25,442 nucleotides of DNA from Zygnema cylindricum (lineage: Eukaryota > Streptophyta > Zygnematophyceae > Zygnematales > Zygnemataceae), in the NCBI GenBank assembly GCA_037447655.1, contig JBBHKE010002535.1, forward strand, positions 1 through 25,442, given 5' to 3'. The notes beneath the pieces are model-generated. The model was not told the DNA's origin. It was given only the letters and a program-made list of their open reading frames with translations, and did no database searches. The first letter of the stretch is position 1. Each line of letters opens with the position of its first letter. Shown here piece by piece: positions 1 to 9,384 of the stretch. Made by a program: the position numbers and the translations under genes.

Positions 1-254
1 TCTAAAACATTCCGCCATGGTTTCCCGATTTTGTTTTTTGTCTGTTCTCACTTTACTTGCTATCAAAATTAGCTAAAAGTTAATCAATATAAATATTTGT
101 TAGAGATCTTTCATTTGATACCTTTCTTGCCTTTTTTCATTGCAATAATTGTGAGATATACGCGTTAGTGGGAGAGGAAGAGAGAGAGAGGCGCTTTCAC
201 GGACTTCGCTTTTGCGAAATGGCGTCCGTTGGTCAAGACCCCCTCCACGGTTAC
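1..254. other. Left margin, no gene seen
   Basis: I see no supportable gene here. Short overlapping reading frames on both strands have no recognisable motif. A short GA-rich run sits near 176-190. Confidence 0.5.
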
Positions 255-545
255 TGTACAGAAAAAAACGCACGGAAAAAGTCTCGCACAGGCTGGAAAC
301 GTGCAGTAGGCTTTTTCTTTGGTACTCTGGGCACAAAAAATTGTCAAAAACCGCCGTCACGTGCGAATTCATATGCATATTCGCCCACGTCGTGGAACTT
401 TGTTTAAAATCACCTTGCGAGGTGATTTTATATAAAGTTTGAAGATGAGCCGGAAGGACGCAAAAGTGGGTCAAAACGCGCTAAACGACAAACTGCATCG
501 CGATAGACGACAAACTACAGTACAGTTAAAGTTTCAAGGTAACGC
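255..545. repeat. Dispersed repeat, left copy
   Basis: This stretch matches 23902-24185 in the same orientation. Shared blocks include GCACGGAAAA, GGAAACGTG, TTTGGTACTC, the hairpin at 405-430, AAAGTTTGAA, GAAGGAC, AACGACAAACTAC and GTTTCAAGGTA. Identity by eye is clearly above chance but moderate. No coding potential is recognised and I cannot assign a class. Ends are approximate. Confidence 0.6.
405..430. repeat. Perfect 11-bp hairpin inside the dispersed repeat
   Basis: TAAAATCACCT (405-415) and AGGTGATTTTA (420-430) are exact reverse complements around the loop TGCG. The other repeat copy keeps a 9-bp version at 24053-24074 with the same stem and a different loop, CTCG. Confidence 0.75.
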
Positions 546-762
546 AACGTGTACGGTGGTAATTTCAATTTTTTGGTACGGCTGCGTATTTTCTCGTTTT
601 TTTCCAAGTTATAGAGGAAAGCGACAGAAAATAACTCTAACTTTAGAACATGGGAAAGTGCCCTAAGTCATGCGTGTCGTACAGTTTGGTAAAGACTATG
701 CATTGTTCTACTAGTAACACTTAATCTTACTATACGGGAGTGAATCTTTCAGAGGCTTGGAA

Positions 763-1069
763 CCATAGTTCAAAAGTAGGCGTTTTTATGGTAGGCCTTT
801 GGTCGGCGCCTTTATCGTAAGTTGTGTTATGGGCTTTTCATGTGATTTTCTTATATCGCTAGATTGATCAGCGGCTGTCCGATCATTTGAATCTGACGGT
901 GGAAATAAAAAAAATTGTTCTCAATGTTATAATTGGTCCAATTTTTGGTCTGAATGTTTTAATTAGTCCGAATACGTCCAATACAATATGGGTCTTAAGA
1001 TCATATTGTATGTTTTGCTTACAATAGGCATATTGTATGGGCCTACTTTCACCTACTTTTAAACTATGT
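763..1069 (-). mobile_element. 307-bp TIR element (MITE), left copy
   Basis: The ends are inverted repeats of about 19 bp: CCATAGTTCAAAAGTAGG at the left, and a right end reading CACCTACTTTTAAACTATG on the + strand. The element is flanked by a perfect 6-bp direct repeat, TTGGAA (757-762 and 1070-1075). A second copy of exactly the same length lies inverted at 23108-23414. There is no transposase, so it is non-autonomous. Six base pairs is an unusual duplication length for common plant TIR families, so I leave the superfamily open. Confidence 0.8.
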
Positions 1070-2522
1070 TTGGAACAAAGAGCAATCCGTTTCGTACTGT
1101 CACTGTCCCGATACAAAAAGCCCCGTATGCTCGCATGGCCCCGTTCACAAAAGAATTGTGCGGAAGGTACAGTACACCGCCAATCGCTATTAGAGTAAAG
1201 GAATAAATAGCGTAAAAAAAATTGTGTTATTAACGCTAATTAGGAAAAAAAAACAAAAAAAAAACATATATACTAATTAATCACTAAGGGTGAAGTTCCA
1301 TTAGGCGAAAAATGAGGTTGTTTACAGAAAATTCGGACCTCTCGGTACTACGCCTTACCTATTATTTTGTTTTATCCGGAAAACAACATTACAACAAATC
1401 TTGCCAATATTCTCCAAAAGTCTCGGAGTTAACAATGATCGTTAGATATTTTTTCGCGAAGCATTCGCTTCAAAAGTTTTTGTAAAGGTACATCACCAAT
1501 TATAGAAAATTTTAGCCGCGACACGTTGGATAATGAGCATACGTGTCAGTGGCAACCAACGGAAATAAAAAAAAGTTGCACATGATATACGCATTAAAAA
1601 ATCCAGCAGAAAATACAAATGAAATATCATAACGCACTTTCGGCACCCAATTTTTGTTACCACCCATTCGTCACACTATTTTTGGCAGCGCTTACTCGTT
1701 AAGCGAAAAAACAAAAACCCCTGAAAAAAATGAGGGGCTATCTGACAAGGCGTCTACAAAGAGTACATAAGTTATGTTAAACGATGACCTTGTATGCACG
1801 TACTTGGTACACAAATGAAGATTTTTGGTCGGTGTGAAAATCATTGACGATTTTTAATATCCGATCTTAACTCACGTGGTGCCACTTAATTATGAACACG
1901 TGGATTACAGACTTTGCGTAATGGAACTTCGTTCAAATCGTAGAATTCTGTTATGTTCGTCGTACAATGACAGAATGTCCTATTATAACCTCACCCTAAG
2001 GATAGCGTTCCATCAAGAAATTATGTAATCGTACGACCAACATTACAAGATGCTACATTTCGATCGATGTTCTATCGCGCAGAGTTTGTAATCCAAGTGC
2101 TCAAAATTGAATGGTACCACGTAAGATAAGATATTATATTGAAAATCGTCAAATATTATTCTCACCGACCAACTTCAACTTTGAAATATACATTTGCGTA
2201 CCATGTATATGTGGACCAGGTCATCGTACGACATAATTTTTGTACTCTTTGCACACGCCTTGTCAAATACCAACTTAATTTTTTTAGGGTTTTTGTCTTT
2301 GTGTTTTTTTCCCGTGACCAATGAACAATTCCACAAGTAGTGTGACGAGTGGGCGCTAACAAAACAGTGTGACGAAAGTTTGTTACGATATCACTTTTGT
2401 GATTTGGTTAGTATTTTTGAATGGATGTATCATTTGTGATATTTTTTCGATTTCCGTTGGTTGCCGTTTTGACACATATGTTCATTATCAAGCATATCAC
2501 GGCTCAAATTTTTATGTAAATG

Positions 2523-2558
2523 GTGATGTACCTCTCGACGAGGTACGAGGTACATCAC
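2523..2558. repeat. 12-bp perfect hairpin added to the right foldback arm
   Basis: GTGATGTACCTC and GAGGTACATCAC are exact reverse complements around a 12-nt loop. The matching place in the left arm (about 1486-1500) has only one copy of GGTACATCACC, so the right arm has gained about 27 bp. Confidence 0.75.
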
Positions 2559-2727
2559 AATTTACAGAAGCTTTCGAAACGAATGCTTCGCGAAAAGATT
2601 TCCAACGGTCATTGTTTCCTTCTAGACCTTTGGAGAATATTGGCAAGATTCCTGGTAATGTTGTTCGCGGATAAAAACAAAATTAGCGATACGACTAAGT
2701 ACATATAGCCGCCGATTTATGTAACTA

Positions 2728-3228
2728 CACCGCGAATCGTAATTAGAGTAAATTACTTTAATTCGGTCGCTCGAAATTTCGACTCTATCACATGAAATAG
2801 AGTAAATGATTCTAATTTTTTCATTATTATATTTAAGGTAAAGTTTAATTAGCGTTTTTAATTCTAATACTGGTTCGTTTTAAATAGTGTGGAGTATGGA
2901 TGACCTCATACCGTGCAAAATTGTACTTTATTAAGTAAAAAAATACAAAGAATTATTTAATTAATGCCACTTTCATGTAACTACGTTTTTACAAACCGCG
3001 TAGTGCAAACGTCATAGTGACGATAAACTATACGTTTTGCCAAATTCTGTACGAATACCTTATTTACAGTAGAGGATATTACCGTGCCAAATTAGAGTAC
3101 TTAAATAAATTAGAGTAAACTTCATAGTTGAAACAACTCTATCACATAAATTAGCGTACATTACTCTAATTGTGTTTTTTAGTTTTTGTACTCCAATTTT
3201 TTCATTACTCTAATTACGATTCCCGGTG
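2728..3228 (+). mobile_element. TA-flanked MITE nested in the foldback arm
   Basis: The termini CACCGCGAATCGTAATTAG and its inverted counterpart (3207-3228) are flanked by TA (2726-2727 and 3229-3230). A same-orientation copy lies at 24364-24979. The interior has repeated TTAGAGTAA / TTACTCTAA motifs. It lacks about 115 bp present in the other copy. Removing it rejoins the right arm of the foldback, where GGTTA aligns with the left arm. It is non-autonomous. Confidence 0.85.
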
Positions 3229-3655
3229 TAACCCACTTTTCGTCTGATGGAAGGCCACCCTAACTCAAATTTGGATTTTTTTGGATAATAAATACTCGTC
3301 GTATCAATCTCTACATCAATATATAAACCCGTACATAATTTGACAATTCGTACGCCAAAATTTGAAGATTCGAGTTTGCGTATCTTTTTCTAGTGCCTAT
3401 TGACATGTGTGCGCAATTAGATTAAATGATATTCTTTACATTTATATTTCAAAAAGTGCATTTTGGTATAGACAAACCCTGTTTGTACACCACACTATAA
3501 CCATCACAGTGTACTTCCGTTATTAACGCAAATTAAAAAAAGATCCCTAAAAGACGTAAAAAAAAAATTAGAATTATGAATTGTATTTCAGGTTTAAAAA
3601 ATTTAAAAAATGGTCCAAATTAGCGTTATTTACTCTAATAATGATTGGCGGTGTA

Positions 3656-5214
3656 CTGCAACCGAGTTTTGTCGTGTACGGTCAATTAATTGATCTTGGC
3701 ACCAAAAACAACGAAATGAGAGCTTTTACTCTCAAACATAGCTTCTGTTCAACAGTAGTAAAGTTTTTAAGAACAACGGTAGGAACCGGGGAAAAACTCC
3801 TTTGCTAATGGCACATTAATAAAAATGTCAATGCTAAATGTAAACCCGATTTCAATGCATTAGACAAAGAATGGTGGGATTTTTATTGAATATAGATTGA
3901 AGTGGTAAAATCAAAGTCTAAGGAAACTTTTGTGGTGTTGTGGGAAAAATGTAACACCTTACTTTACGTGAATTAAAAAATATTGTCATATTTGGAAGAA
4001 ATATGGTTTCCTTGGAAATAGCATTTTGTGAATTCATGGGCAAATCGTTGTCTCCACTTAGGTAGTAAATACACATCTCGGAATGAGGGGGCTCTTTCAT
4101 TGGGAAGTTTTATTTGCAAACATTTTTACTGGTGAGTTATTGCTTCAATTATTTTTATTACTTTTGTATGTTCATTGTTTGTTTAACTGTTTTTTTTATC
4201 ATTGTTCTCCATATAACATTTGAAATTTTTCGAGTGATTTATTTTGATTTAAATTATTTATTCATGTAACGAAGACATAATCACCACGTGACCAATGAGT
4301 GTGAATTGATACATATTTTCTCTTATAATTCGACTTGTGTACTATTAATGGTGATTAAATGAATAAACTGTGCACATTATTAATAGTGGTAAATCGAATG
4401 GAATCTTTAATAAAGTGTTGATCTAATATCCACACTAATAATAGTAAAAAAGAAAAATGTTATCCATATTTATAGTGGTAACTAATTATCAAATTTGTAG
4501 TCATTATGGTCTCAAACAAATGTAAACCACAATGGTTAAAATATACATGTGTTAAACTTACAAACAAAAAGTGACATTGTAATAACTATAAATAAAATAC
4601 ATGTAGTCATTAATTTATTGATCGTAGTTGTTGCTTTGACATTGATTCAAAATATACTTTTGTTTTTTTTTTAACTTAAACTTATTAGTATATATTTGGA
4701 TAAATGTCATATTTAATTGCATGTATCACTTGATTTTAAATAAATCGCATATTTGTGTAGGTGATTTATAAATTGTTGCGGAGAAAATAGAAATGATGGT
4801 TAAAAATATATATCAAGAGTTCAACGTCAATAATCCATCTAACCATATGAGGATTCCACATTTTGTTTGATAAACATTCTTCTCCAATTTGACGGGTCTT
4901 GGTCAAATTTTGCGTTACAAATAGAAAGTATATCCATAATAAGGTTTTTTGGAAAATAATTCAAATAGGTGTTCACTTTCTAAGAGAATTCTCTCTAGCT
5001 AAAAACCGTTTTGATCTTGAGTGTTGTTACAATATTTAAAATCCAATAAGTTTTTCATTTTTTTCAATGTTGTTTTGAACTTGAATGTAAAAAAACAAAC
5101 AAACATGCTTACCTTTAAGTTAACTTAACATTTGAACATAGTCTAAAGATTTTAATGAAAAAAAATTATTTATCATTTTTTTTTTGTTTTTTTGTTGTAC
5201 TTTTCTCCTTGCAG
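3656..5214. other. AT-rich stretch, no gene seen
   Basis: No frame with recognisable motifs is present. The last part, a T-rich tract ending TTGCAG at 5214, looks like the 3' end of an intron in front of the MULE-like exon. Upstream exons of that relic may be here but are too decayed for me to read. Confidence 0.5.
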
Positions 5215-6799
5215 GTTAATAAAAAATATGAACTTGCAAAAAATAGCTTAGAGAGTGGTTATGTTTTGGCTTCTTGTACGCATACTTTGAGGAGTAATAT
5301 GGGGCTCCCATGTAGTCATTTAATTCTCGATTTATTAATAAAACAAGAAAACATTATTGTAACACACATCCACAAACATTGGTACCTATACCTACTTACA
5401 AATTTAGAAGAAGTGGAAAAAAAAGAAAAAATATGAAATGCATAAGAATACAAATTTCTCTAAACTTTTACAAGTTTGGGAAAAACTACAGGAAAATTTA
5501 AATTCTTCGACCTTCCCTCATCACAAGTATGCAACAATTTAATTGGAAAAAAAATTGGAGTCAAAAATTGACCCGATGTTTCACCCAATATAGCCAAACA
5601 TGCATGGTCGACCTATAAGCTGAAAAAATAAACAACCATAATATTTTGAACACGTGGAAAGAAAGTCGGATATTAGAAAGTATTATTTTTGTAAAAAAAT
5701 AGGGCACAATTTAAGAAATGTCCGACTATCTTAGACTAGAGTTTTCAATCCAACGAGAGGAATGGAAAAAAAAATCGTATATCAAACGAAAGGGTCAACA
5801 TGCAAAACTCTAAATCAGAAGAAAAGGTGGCGAAACAATGTGTCGAATCAAATGAATGGGCGGGAAAATAGAGTTCACAATCGAACAAAGGGGTGGGTAA
5901 CGAAAGTTCTCAAACAAATGATAGGCTTGCGAAATAAGGTTCTTTATTGGACGAAATGGTAAGCAAAAGAGTTTCTACTTCTTTAATGGTGCCTTTACAT
6001 TTATCATTTTGTTTGACAAAAATACACGAAGTCATGCATGACGGGAATTGTGGTTTTCGAGGTGTTGCATCCCAATTATATGGAAGTGAACACAACTGGA
6101 TTCAAGTTTGAATTTCGATGATTGAACATATTGTTGGGAATCGTGAGCATTATGAGGATTTGTTTTGAACCATTTTTTAAAAAATTACATTCTGGATTGG
6201 ACCATCATAAATGAGTTGCAAAAAAATGTAAATGGTTCTCAACACCAAAAATGCCAATACTTCTCGCCACTCAATTGGAGAGGCATGTTATCTCACTAAA
6301 TATTGTGGGTAGTAATACGTATATTCCATACACAAAATTCAACAATCAATCTCCAATTTGTTTGATGTATGTTGACAAAAATCACCTTCAAGTGGATGTG
6401 TTGGGAGGTGGAGTTATACCTTTAGTGGAGCCTCAATGGTTTGGAACAAATCGTAATTTTGTCTATGGTGAAAGTTTGTTGGAAGTATCAAACCATCGTT
6501 TTCAAAATTGGACCAATCATTTCAAGGTACATGTCTATATTAAACCTTTAACTTTTTATAAGTTTAAATTGTGTTGTTCAATTATTTTTATGGTGTGTAT
6601 GAACTAAAAAAAAATATATCATAAACATATAATGCATATATGTGACGAAAATACTTTAGTTTGTATATAAAAGAACAATAATTACAACTGATACATATTT
6701 TAATGATATAAAAATCGCCACTACGCGCCTATAGTTTGTGAATAAAAAGACATTAATTGCAACTTAATGTTTCGTTTTTTTATGCAGGAAATATACTAA
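5215..6799 (+). pseudogene. Decayed Mutator-like (MULE) gene with SWIM and OTU segments
   Basis: Three blocks in order match the C-terminal half of MULE proteins that carry an OTU cysteine-protease domain. First, an exon opening after TTGCAG (5212-5214) reads CTHTLRSNMGLPCSH, like a SWIM zinc finger, followed by IHKHWYLY; the second SWIM cysteine is His here. Second, about 5995-6160 reads HDGNCGFRGVASQLYG, the catalytic-Cys motif of OTU proteases (Cys codon 6049-6051), followed by an in-frame TGA at about 6108. Third, 6239-6526 reads STPKMPILLATQ and later VDKNHLQVDV, the catalytic-His region (His codon 6383-6385), then VEPQW. A likely intron follows (AAG|GT at 6527, TTTATGCAG ending 6787), after which E-I-Y-stop closes the frame at 6799. 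Frames shift between blocks and stops occur, so the gene is dead. The DDE transposase core was not found. Confidence 0.65.
5775..5960 (+). repeat. Degenerate tandem repeat, about 33-36 bp unit
   Basis: Translated in one frame, this gives four or five rough repeats of 11-12 residues, for example RWRNNVSNQMNG then RENRVHNRTKG then WVTKVLKQMIG. It lies between the SWIM and OTU blocks of the MULE relic. I take it as a diverged minisatellite, not a separate gene. Confidence 0.5.
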
Positions 6800-7169
6800 G
6801 ATGGAATTTAAACATAATCATCAAACTTTTTTTTTTTTGGCTTTGTTCTCACAATTTTTTTGTTTTCATTTCTCCATTTTTAGATGAGTGGCATTTTAGA
6901 AAGAGTAATTCGTTTCTTTAAAGTTCCCTACTTTACTTCAATGTATTAGGCTTTTTACTTCACAATTTGAAAAGATATAAAAATGTTTGATTTTGAAAAG
7001 CTTTTGTTTACGTTATTTAATTCATGAAACAATTTCGAATATATTAGTTGTTTATTTAGATTGAATGTTCAAAGGTATTTTATAGAATTTTTCGATAGCA
7101 TGAAAATTTGAATGCTTGTAGAAATGTTTGGTGCTCTAGTTCATTGTAATGTAAACAAATTGCCCTAGT
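6800..7169. other. AT-rich stretch, nothing recognised
   Basis: This is T- and A-rich sequence downstream of the likely end of the MULE relic. No frame, repeat or RNA gene can be supported. Confidence 0.5.
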
Positions 7170-7388
7170 CTTTTTGCCTTTTTTTGAATTTTCTCACCCT
7201 GTTGTATGTTTTGTTGGAGTGCCTTTTTTTTTAATATTCTCACTCTGTTGTATGTCTTGTTGGCGTGCATTTTTTTGAGTTTTCTCACCGTGTTGTATGT
7301 CTTGTTGGCGTGTTTTTTTCTGATTTTTTTTACCCAGATGTATGTCTTGTTAGCGTGCCTTTTTGTGAATTTTCTCACCCTATTGTGT
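7170..7388. repeat. Minisatellite, 45-46 bp unit, about 4.7 copies
   Basis: The anchor CTCACC(C/G)TGTTGTATGT recurs at 7193, 7239, 7284, about 7329 and 7374, giving periods of 46, 45, 45 and 45. Because 45 is a multiple of three, the - strand stays open and encodes repeats of HANKTYNxVRKLKK over 80 codons. Nothing else supports a real protein. Confidence 0.85.
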
Positions 7389-7771
7389 GACTGGACTGAA
7401 TTCTTTTTAAATGTGTTACTTTTATTTCTTATTTTTTATTTAAGTCCAAATCTTTACTCTAGAGCATTATATTGGTGATTATTAAAGTTTAAAACTCTCA
7501 ATTTGCAATAACGATCGATGTTTGAACAAGAATAAGTAATATTTTTTCAACCTCTAAAGATATTCAAGGTTTGATTTTTTTGGTGAAATTGTTGTATATT
7601 TCACTTTTGCATGTTTCATTACCAATAAGAATTACAAAACCATATGTGTTTTACTTACTTTTATGAAAGTTTTCTTCAAAAATTTTCCCTTGATGATCGA
7701 AACTTTGGTTATATGCGCCTAAATTCTTAATGTCTACGTAGATCTCGCTGTTCGAAATTTGCGCCTACGAA
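7389..7771. other. Spacer between two minisatellites
   Basis: This is AT-rich sequence with no supportable gene or RNA. Confidence 0.5.
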
Positions 7772-8220
7772 AATCAATGTGAATTACGTTGTCAATGTAC
7801 GAATGTTGATTCGTAAATAGTGTGGTTGAATCAATGTGAAATACGTTTCATGTATGAATGTTGATTCGTATATAGTGTGGCTAAATCAATGTGAAATACG
7901 TTGTGAATGCATGAACGTTGATTCGTAAATAGTAGGGTTGAATCAGCGTGAACTACGTTGTGAATGTATGAATGTTGATTCGTAAATAGTGTTGCTGAAT
8001 CAATGTGAAGTACGTTTTCAATGTATGAATGTTGATTCGTAAATAGTGTGGCTGAATCAATGTAAAATACGTTTTTAATGAAAGAATGTTTATTCGTAAA
8101 TAGTGTGGCTAAATCAATGTGAAGTACGTTTTCAATTTAGAAATGTTGATTCGTAAATAGTGTGATTGAATCAATTTGAAGTACATTGTCAGTGTAGGAA
8201 TGTTGATTCGTAAATAGTGG
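7772..8220. repeat. Minisatellite, 57-bp unit, 8 copies
   Basis: GTTGATTCGTAAATAGT recurs eight times, starting at 7805, 7860, 7917, 7974, 8031, 8088, 8145 and 8202: one 55-bp step, then six of exactly 57 bp. Units vary slightly throughout. Most units contain TTGATTC and, about 15-16 nt later, GAATCAA, so each can form a 7-bp hairpin. Confidence 0.9.
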
Positions 8221-8544
8221 CTTCATTTGGTCGCACGTGACAACGCGTCATTTTAGTTTCATCTATATTTTTTACGCGGGTATGCTTTGTTATTTTGTAC
8301 GAATATTATTTCGTTTCGTGCGAGTTTATACATATGACGTCTTCTTTTAATTTGTGTCCAAGTTCAATGCATGGGAAAACCAAATATTTTCTCATGTCAC
8401 GAATTCTATTGCGAGTGAAAATACTCTTCCTTATTTGATTTCAAATTCCTCTTGGTTTGACTATTCCCGTTGACAAAAAAACTAAGTGCACGCAATTTTA
8501 TCATGATTTGATAATAAAGTTCATAAAAAGCGTCACATAAAGGC
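8221..8544. other. Left target flank of the outer retrotransposon
   Basis: No gene seen. The segment 8234-8263, CACGTGACAACGCG followed by TCATTTTAGTTTCATC, closely matches 25279-25308 near the right edge of the window, so it belongs to a dispersed repeat of unknown type. Confidence 0.5.
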
Positions 8545-8549
8545 GTCGA
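8545..8549. repeat. Target-site duplication of the outer copia element, left
   Basis: GTCGA here matches GTCGA at 21429-21433 exactly. It abuts the TG at 8550, and the element ends in CA at 21428. Confidence 0.95.
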
Positions 8550-9131
8550 TGCAATTCTGTGTCCTCCATTGGACCACAGAATATAGGAAGCCTCTAGATA
8601 GTATTTAACTAACCCACTTTAAGCCACAACCACTGCTGCCCAAGAAGGCAAACTGACAATTTGACTGCACCCCTGTGTAGCCTGGACTCCCCTGAGTCCG
8701 TAGAAAAAAGAATCACTGAAAAAGGCCAACCAGGCGATAAGTTATAGGGTGGCAAAGATGCCAATTTATACAAACTCTCAGAGAGAGGACTATCTACCTA
8801 AATTTTCCTAAGTCCTAGTTTTTCCTACTTCTCTCTCACAGCTCCTATCTACTGCCTGTACGAACCAATCAAAAAACTGTATAGTACAAGAAAGTACTAC
8901 TGCCGATGTACTTTCTGTACGGCCTCTGTACGACAAGGCCATTAAGTGGACGCGTGTCCACTTTCCACTCGTCCGTACGTTCCTCAGAATTCCCGCGACC
9001 GAATGATGTCTTCCCACGTGGCGCCAGGTCATGCCACGTCACTAAATGCCAAAATGACCATTCCGAGATTTCGGCGATGATGTGCGCCGTTAGATTTGAC
9101 GCGAAATTCAATCTCGGCCGTAATAAATACT

Positions 9132-9173
9132 TGCGCGATATTTGTTTCGCTGTCGAAACAAAATGCGCGATAT
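9132..9173. promoter_or_regulatory. Hairpin between direct repeats near the putative transcription start, outer 3' LTR
   Basis: TGCGCGATAT occurs twice (9132-9141 and 9164-9173) on either side of the hairpin TTTGTTTCG ... CGAAACAAA (9141-9149 and 9154-9162). The inner family keeps the same layout at 16078-16117 with TGCGCGGTA repeats. It lies 30-75 nt downstream of the TATA-like box in the sense direction, so it should include or adjoin the transcription start. The role is inferred. Confidence 0.55.
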
Positions 9174-9200
9174 CCATTTCAAACAAGTACAGTACTTCGT

Positions 9201-9208
9201 AATTTATA
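9201..9208 (-). promoter_or_regulatory. TATA-like box, outer 3' LTR
   Basis: The sense strand reads TATAAATT about 385 nt from the U3 end. The inner LTRs have TATATAAT at nearly the same distance (10746-10753 and 16147-16154). In the outer 5' LTR the matching site (about 21038-21045) reads TACGAAAT, so the box is lost there. Confidence 0.55.
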
Positions 9209-9302
9209 GAACTGTATCTATGTGTGGCGTTAAGGGTTTCAGTTAAATGAATCTAGTACATTACAATAGTTTAAATAGTAATGAAACCCTATATCTCCTA
9301 AC

Positions 9303-9384
9303 GGACTTCTACGACAGACTGGTTAGAGCTAACGGCTACGCCGCGCTCTGCCGGTCGGGGGTTCGAGTCCTGCCGGACTCAACC
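9303..9384 (+). other. tRNA-like segment in U3, antisense to the element
   Basis: The + strand has an A-box-like GACTGGTTAGAGC (9317-9329), an exact B-box consensus GGTTCGAGTCC (9360-9370) and a TTTT run at 9385-9388. The other LTR copy has the same at 21140-21221, and the unrelated-looking inner LTR has one at the same distance from its U3 end. The acceptor and D stems do not pair well, so this is not a functional tRNA gene. A plain hairpin, GAGTCC-TGCC-GGACTC, is an alternative reading. Confidence 0.5.

Larger units (their letters stand above)
1288..3260. mobile_element. PIF/Harbinger-type foldback element with about 0.7-kb arms
   Basis: The ends read GGGTGAAGTTCCATTAGGCG and, on the reverse strand of the right end, GGGTGGCCTTCCATCAGACG. 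TAA lies on both sides (1285-1287 and 3261-3263), the target expected of PIF/Harbinger elements. The inverted repeat runs nearly the full length: 1288-1980 pairs with 2015-2727 plus 3231-3260, leaving a loop of about 34 nt. Arm identity is roughly 70-80% by eye. The right arm is interrupted by the MITE at 2728-3228 and has an extra perfect hairpin at 2523-2558. No transposase frame is recognisable; short ORFs inside are by-products of the palindrome. Confidence 0.85.
1175..3653. mobile_element. TA-flanked MITE, split by a nested element
   Basis: The termini are long inverted repeats beginning CACCGCCAATCGCTATTAG at the left and mirrored at 3630-3653, with TA on both sides (1173-1174 and 3654-3655). 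That pattern fits a Tc1/mariner-type (Stowaway-like) target. The middle is replaced by the foldback element at 1288-3260. Removing that element and one TAA leaves about 503 bp, close to the intact inverted paralogue at 22394-22884 (491 bp), which aligns on both sides of the break. No transposase is present. Confidence 0.85.

Noticed and set aside
100-474. 124-codon - strand ORF at the left margin
   Set aside because: It overlaps a dispersed repeat and hairpin and has no family motif; the other copy of the repeat does not keep the frame.
2369-2674. 101-codon ORF as a gene
   Set aside because: It lies within the right arm of the foldback, the palindromic counterpart is not open in a matching way, and no motif is seen.
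7136-7378. 80-codon - strand ORF with HANKTYN repeats
   Set aside because: Explained by a minisatellite whose unit is a multiple of three, with homopolymer T/A tracts; no sign of a real gene.
7772-8220. CRISPR-like repeat array
   Set aside because: Units are contiguous 57-bp tandem copies without unique spacers, in a eukaryotic context with no cas genes.
9303-9384. True tRNA gene
   Set aside because: The B-box is good, but acceptor and D stems do not pair, and it lies in an LTR repeated in the window.
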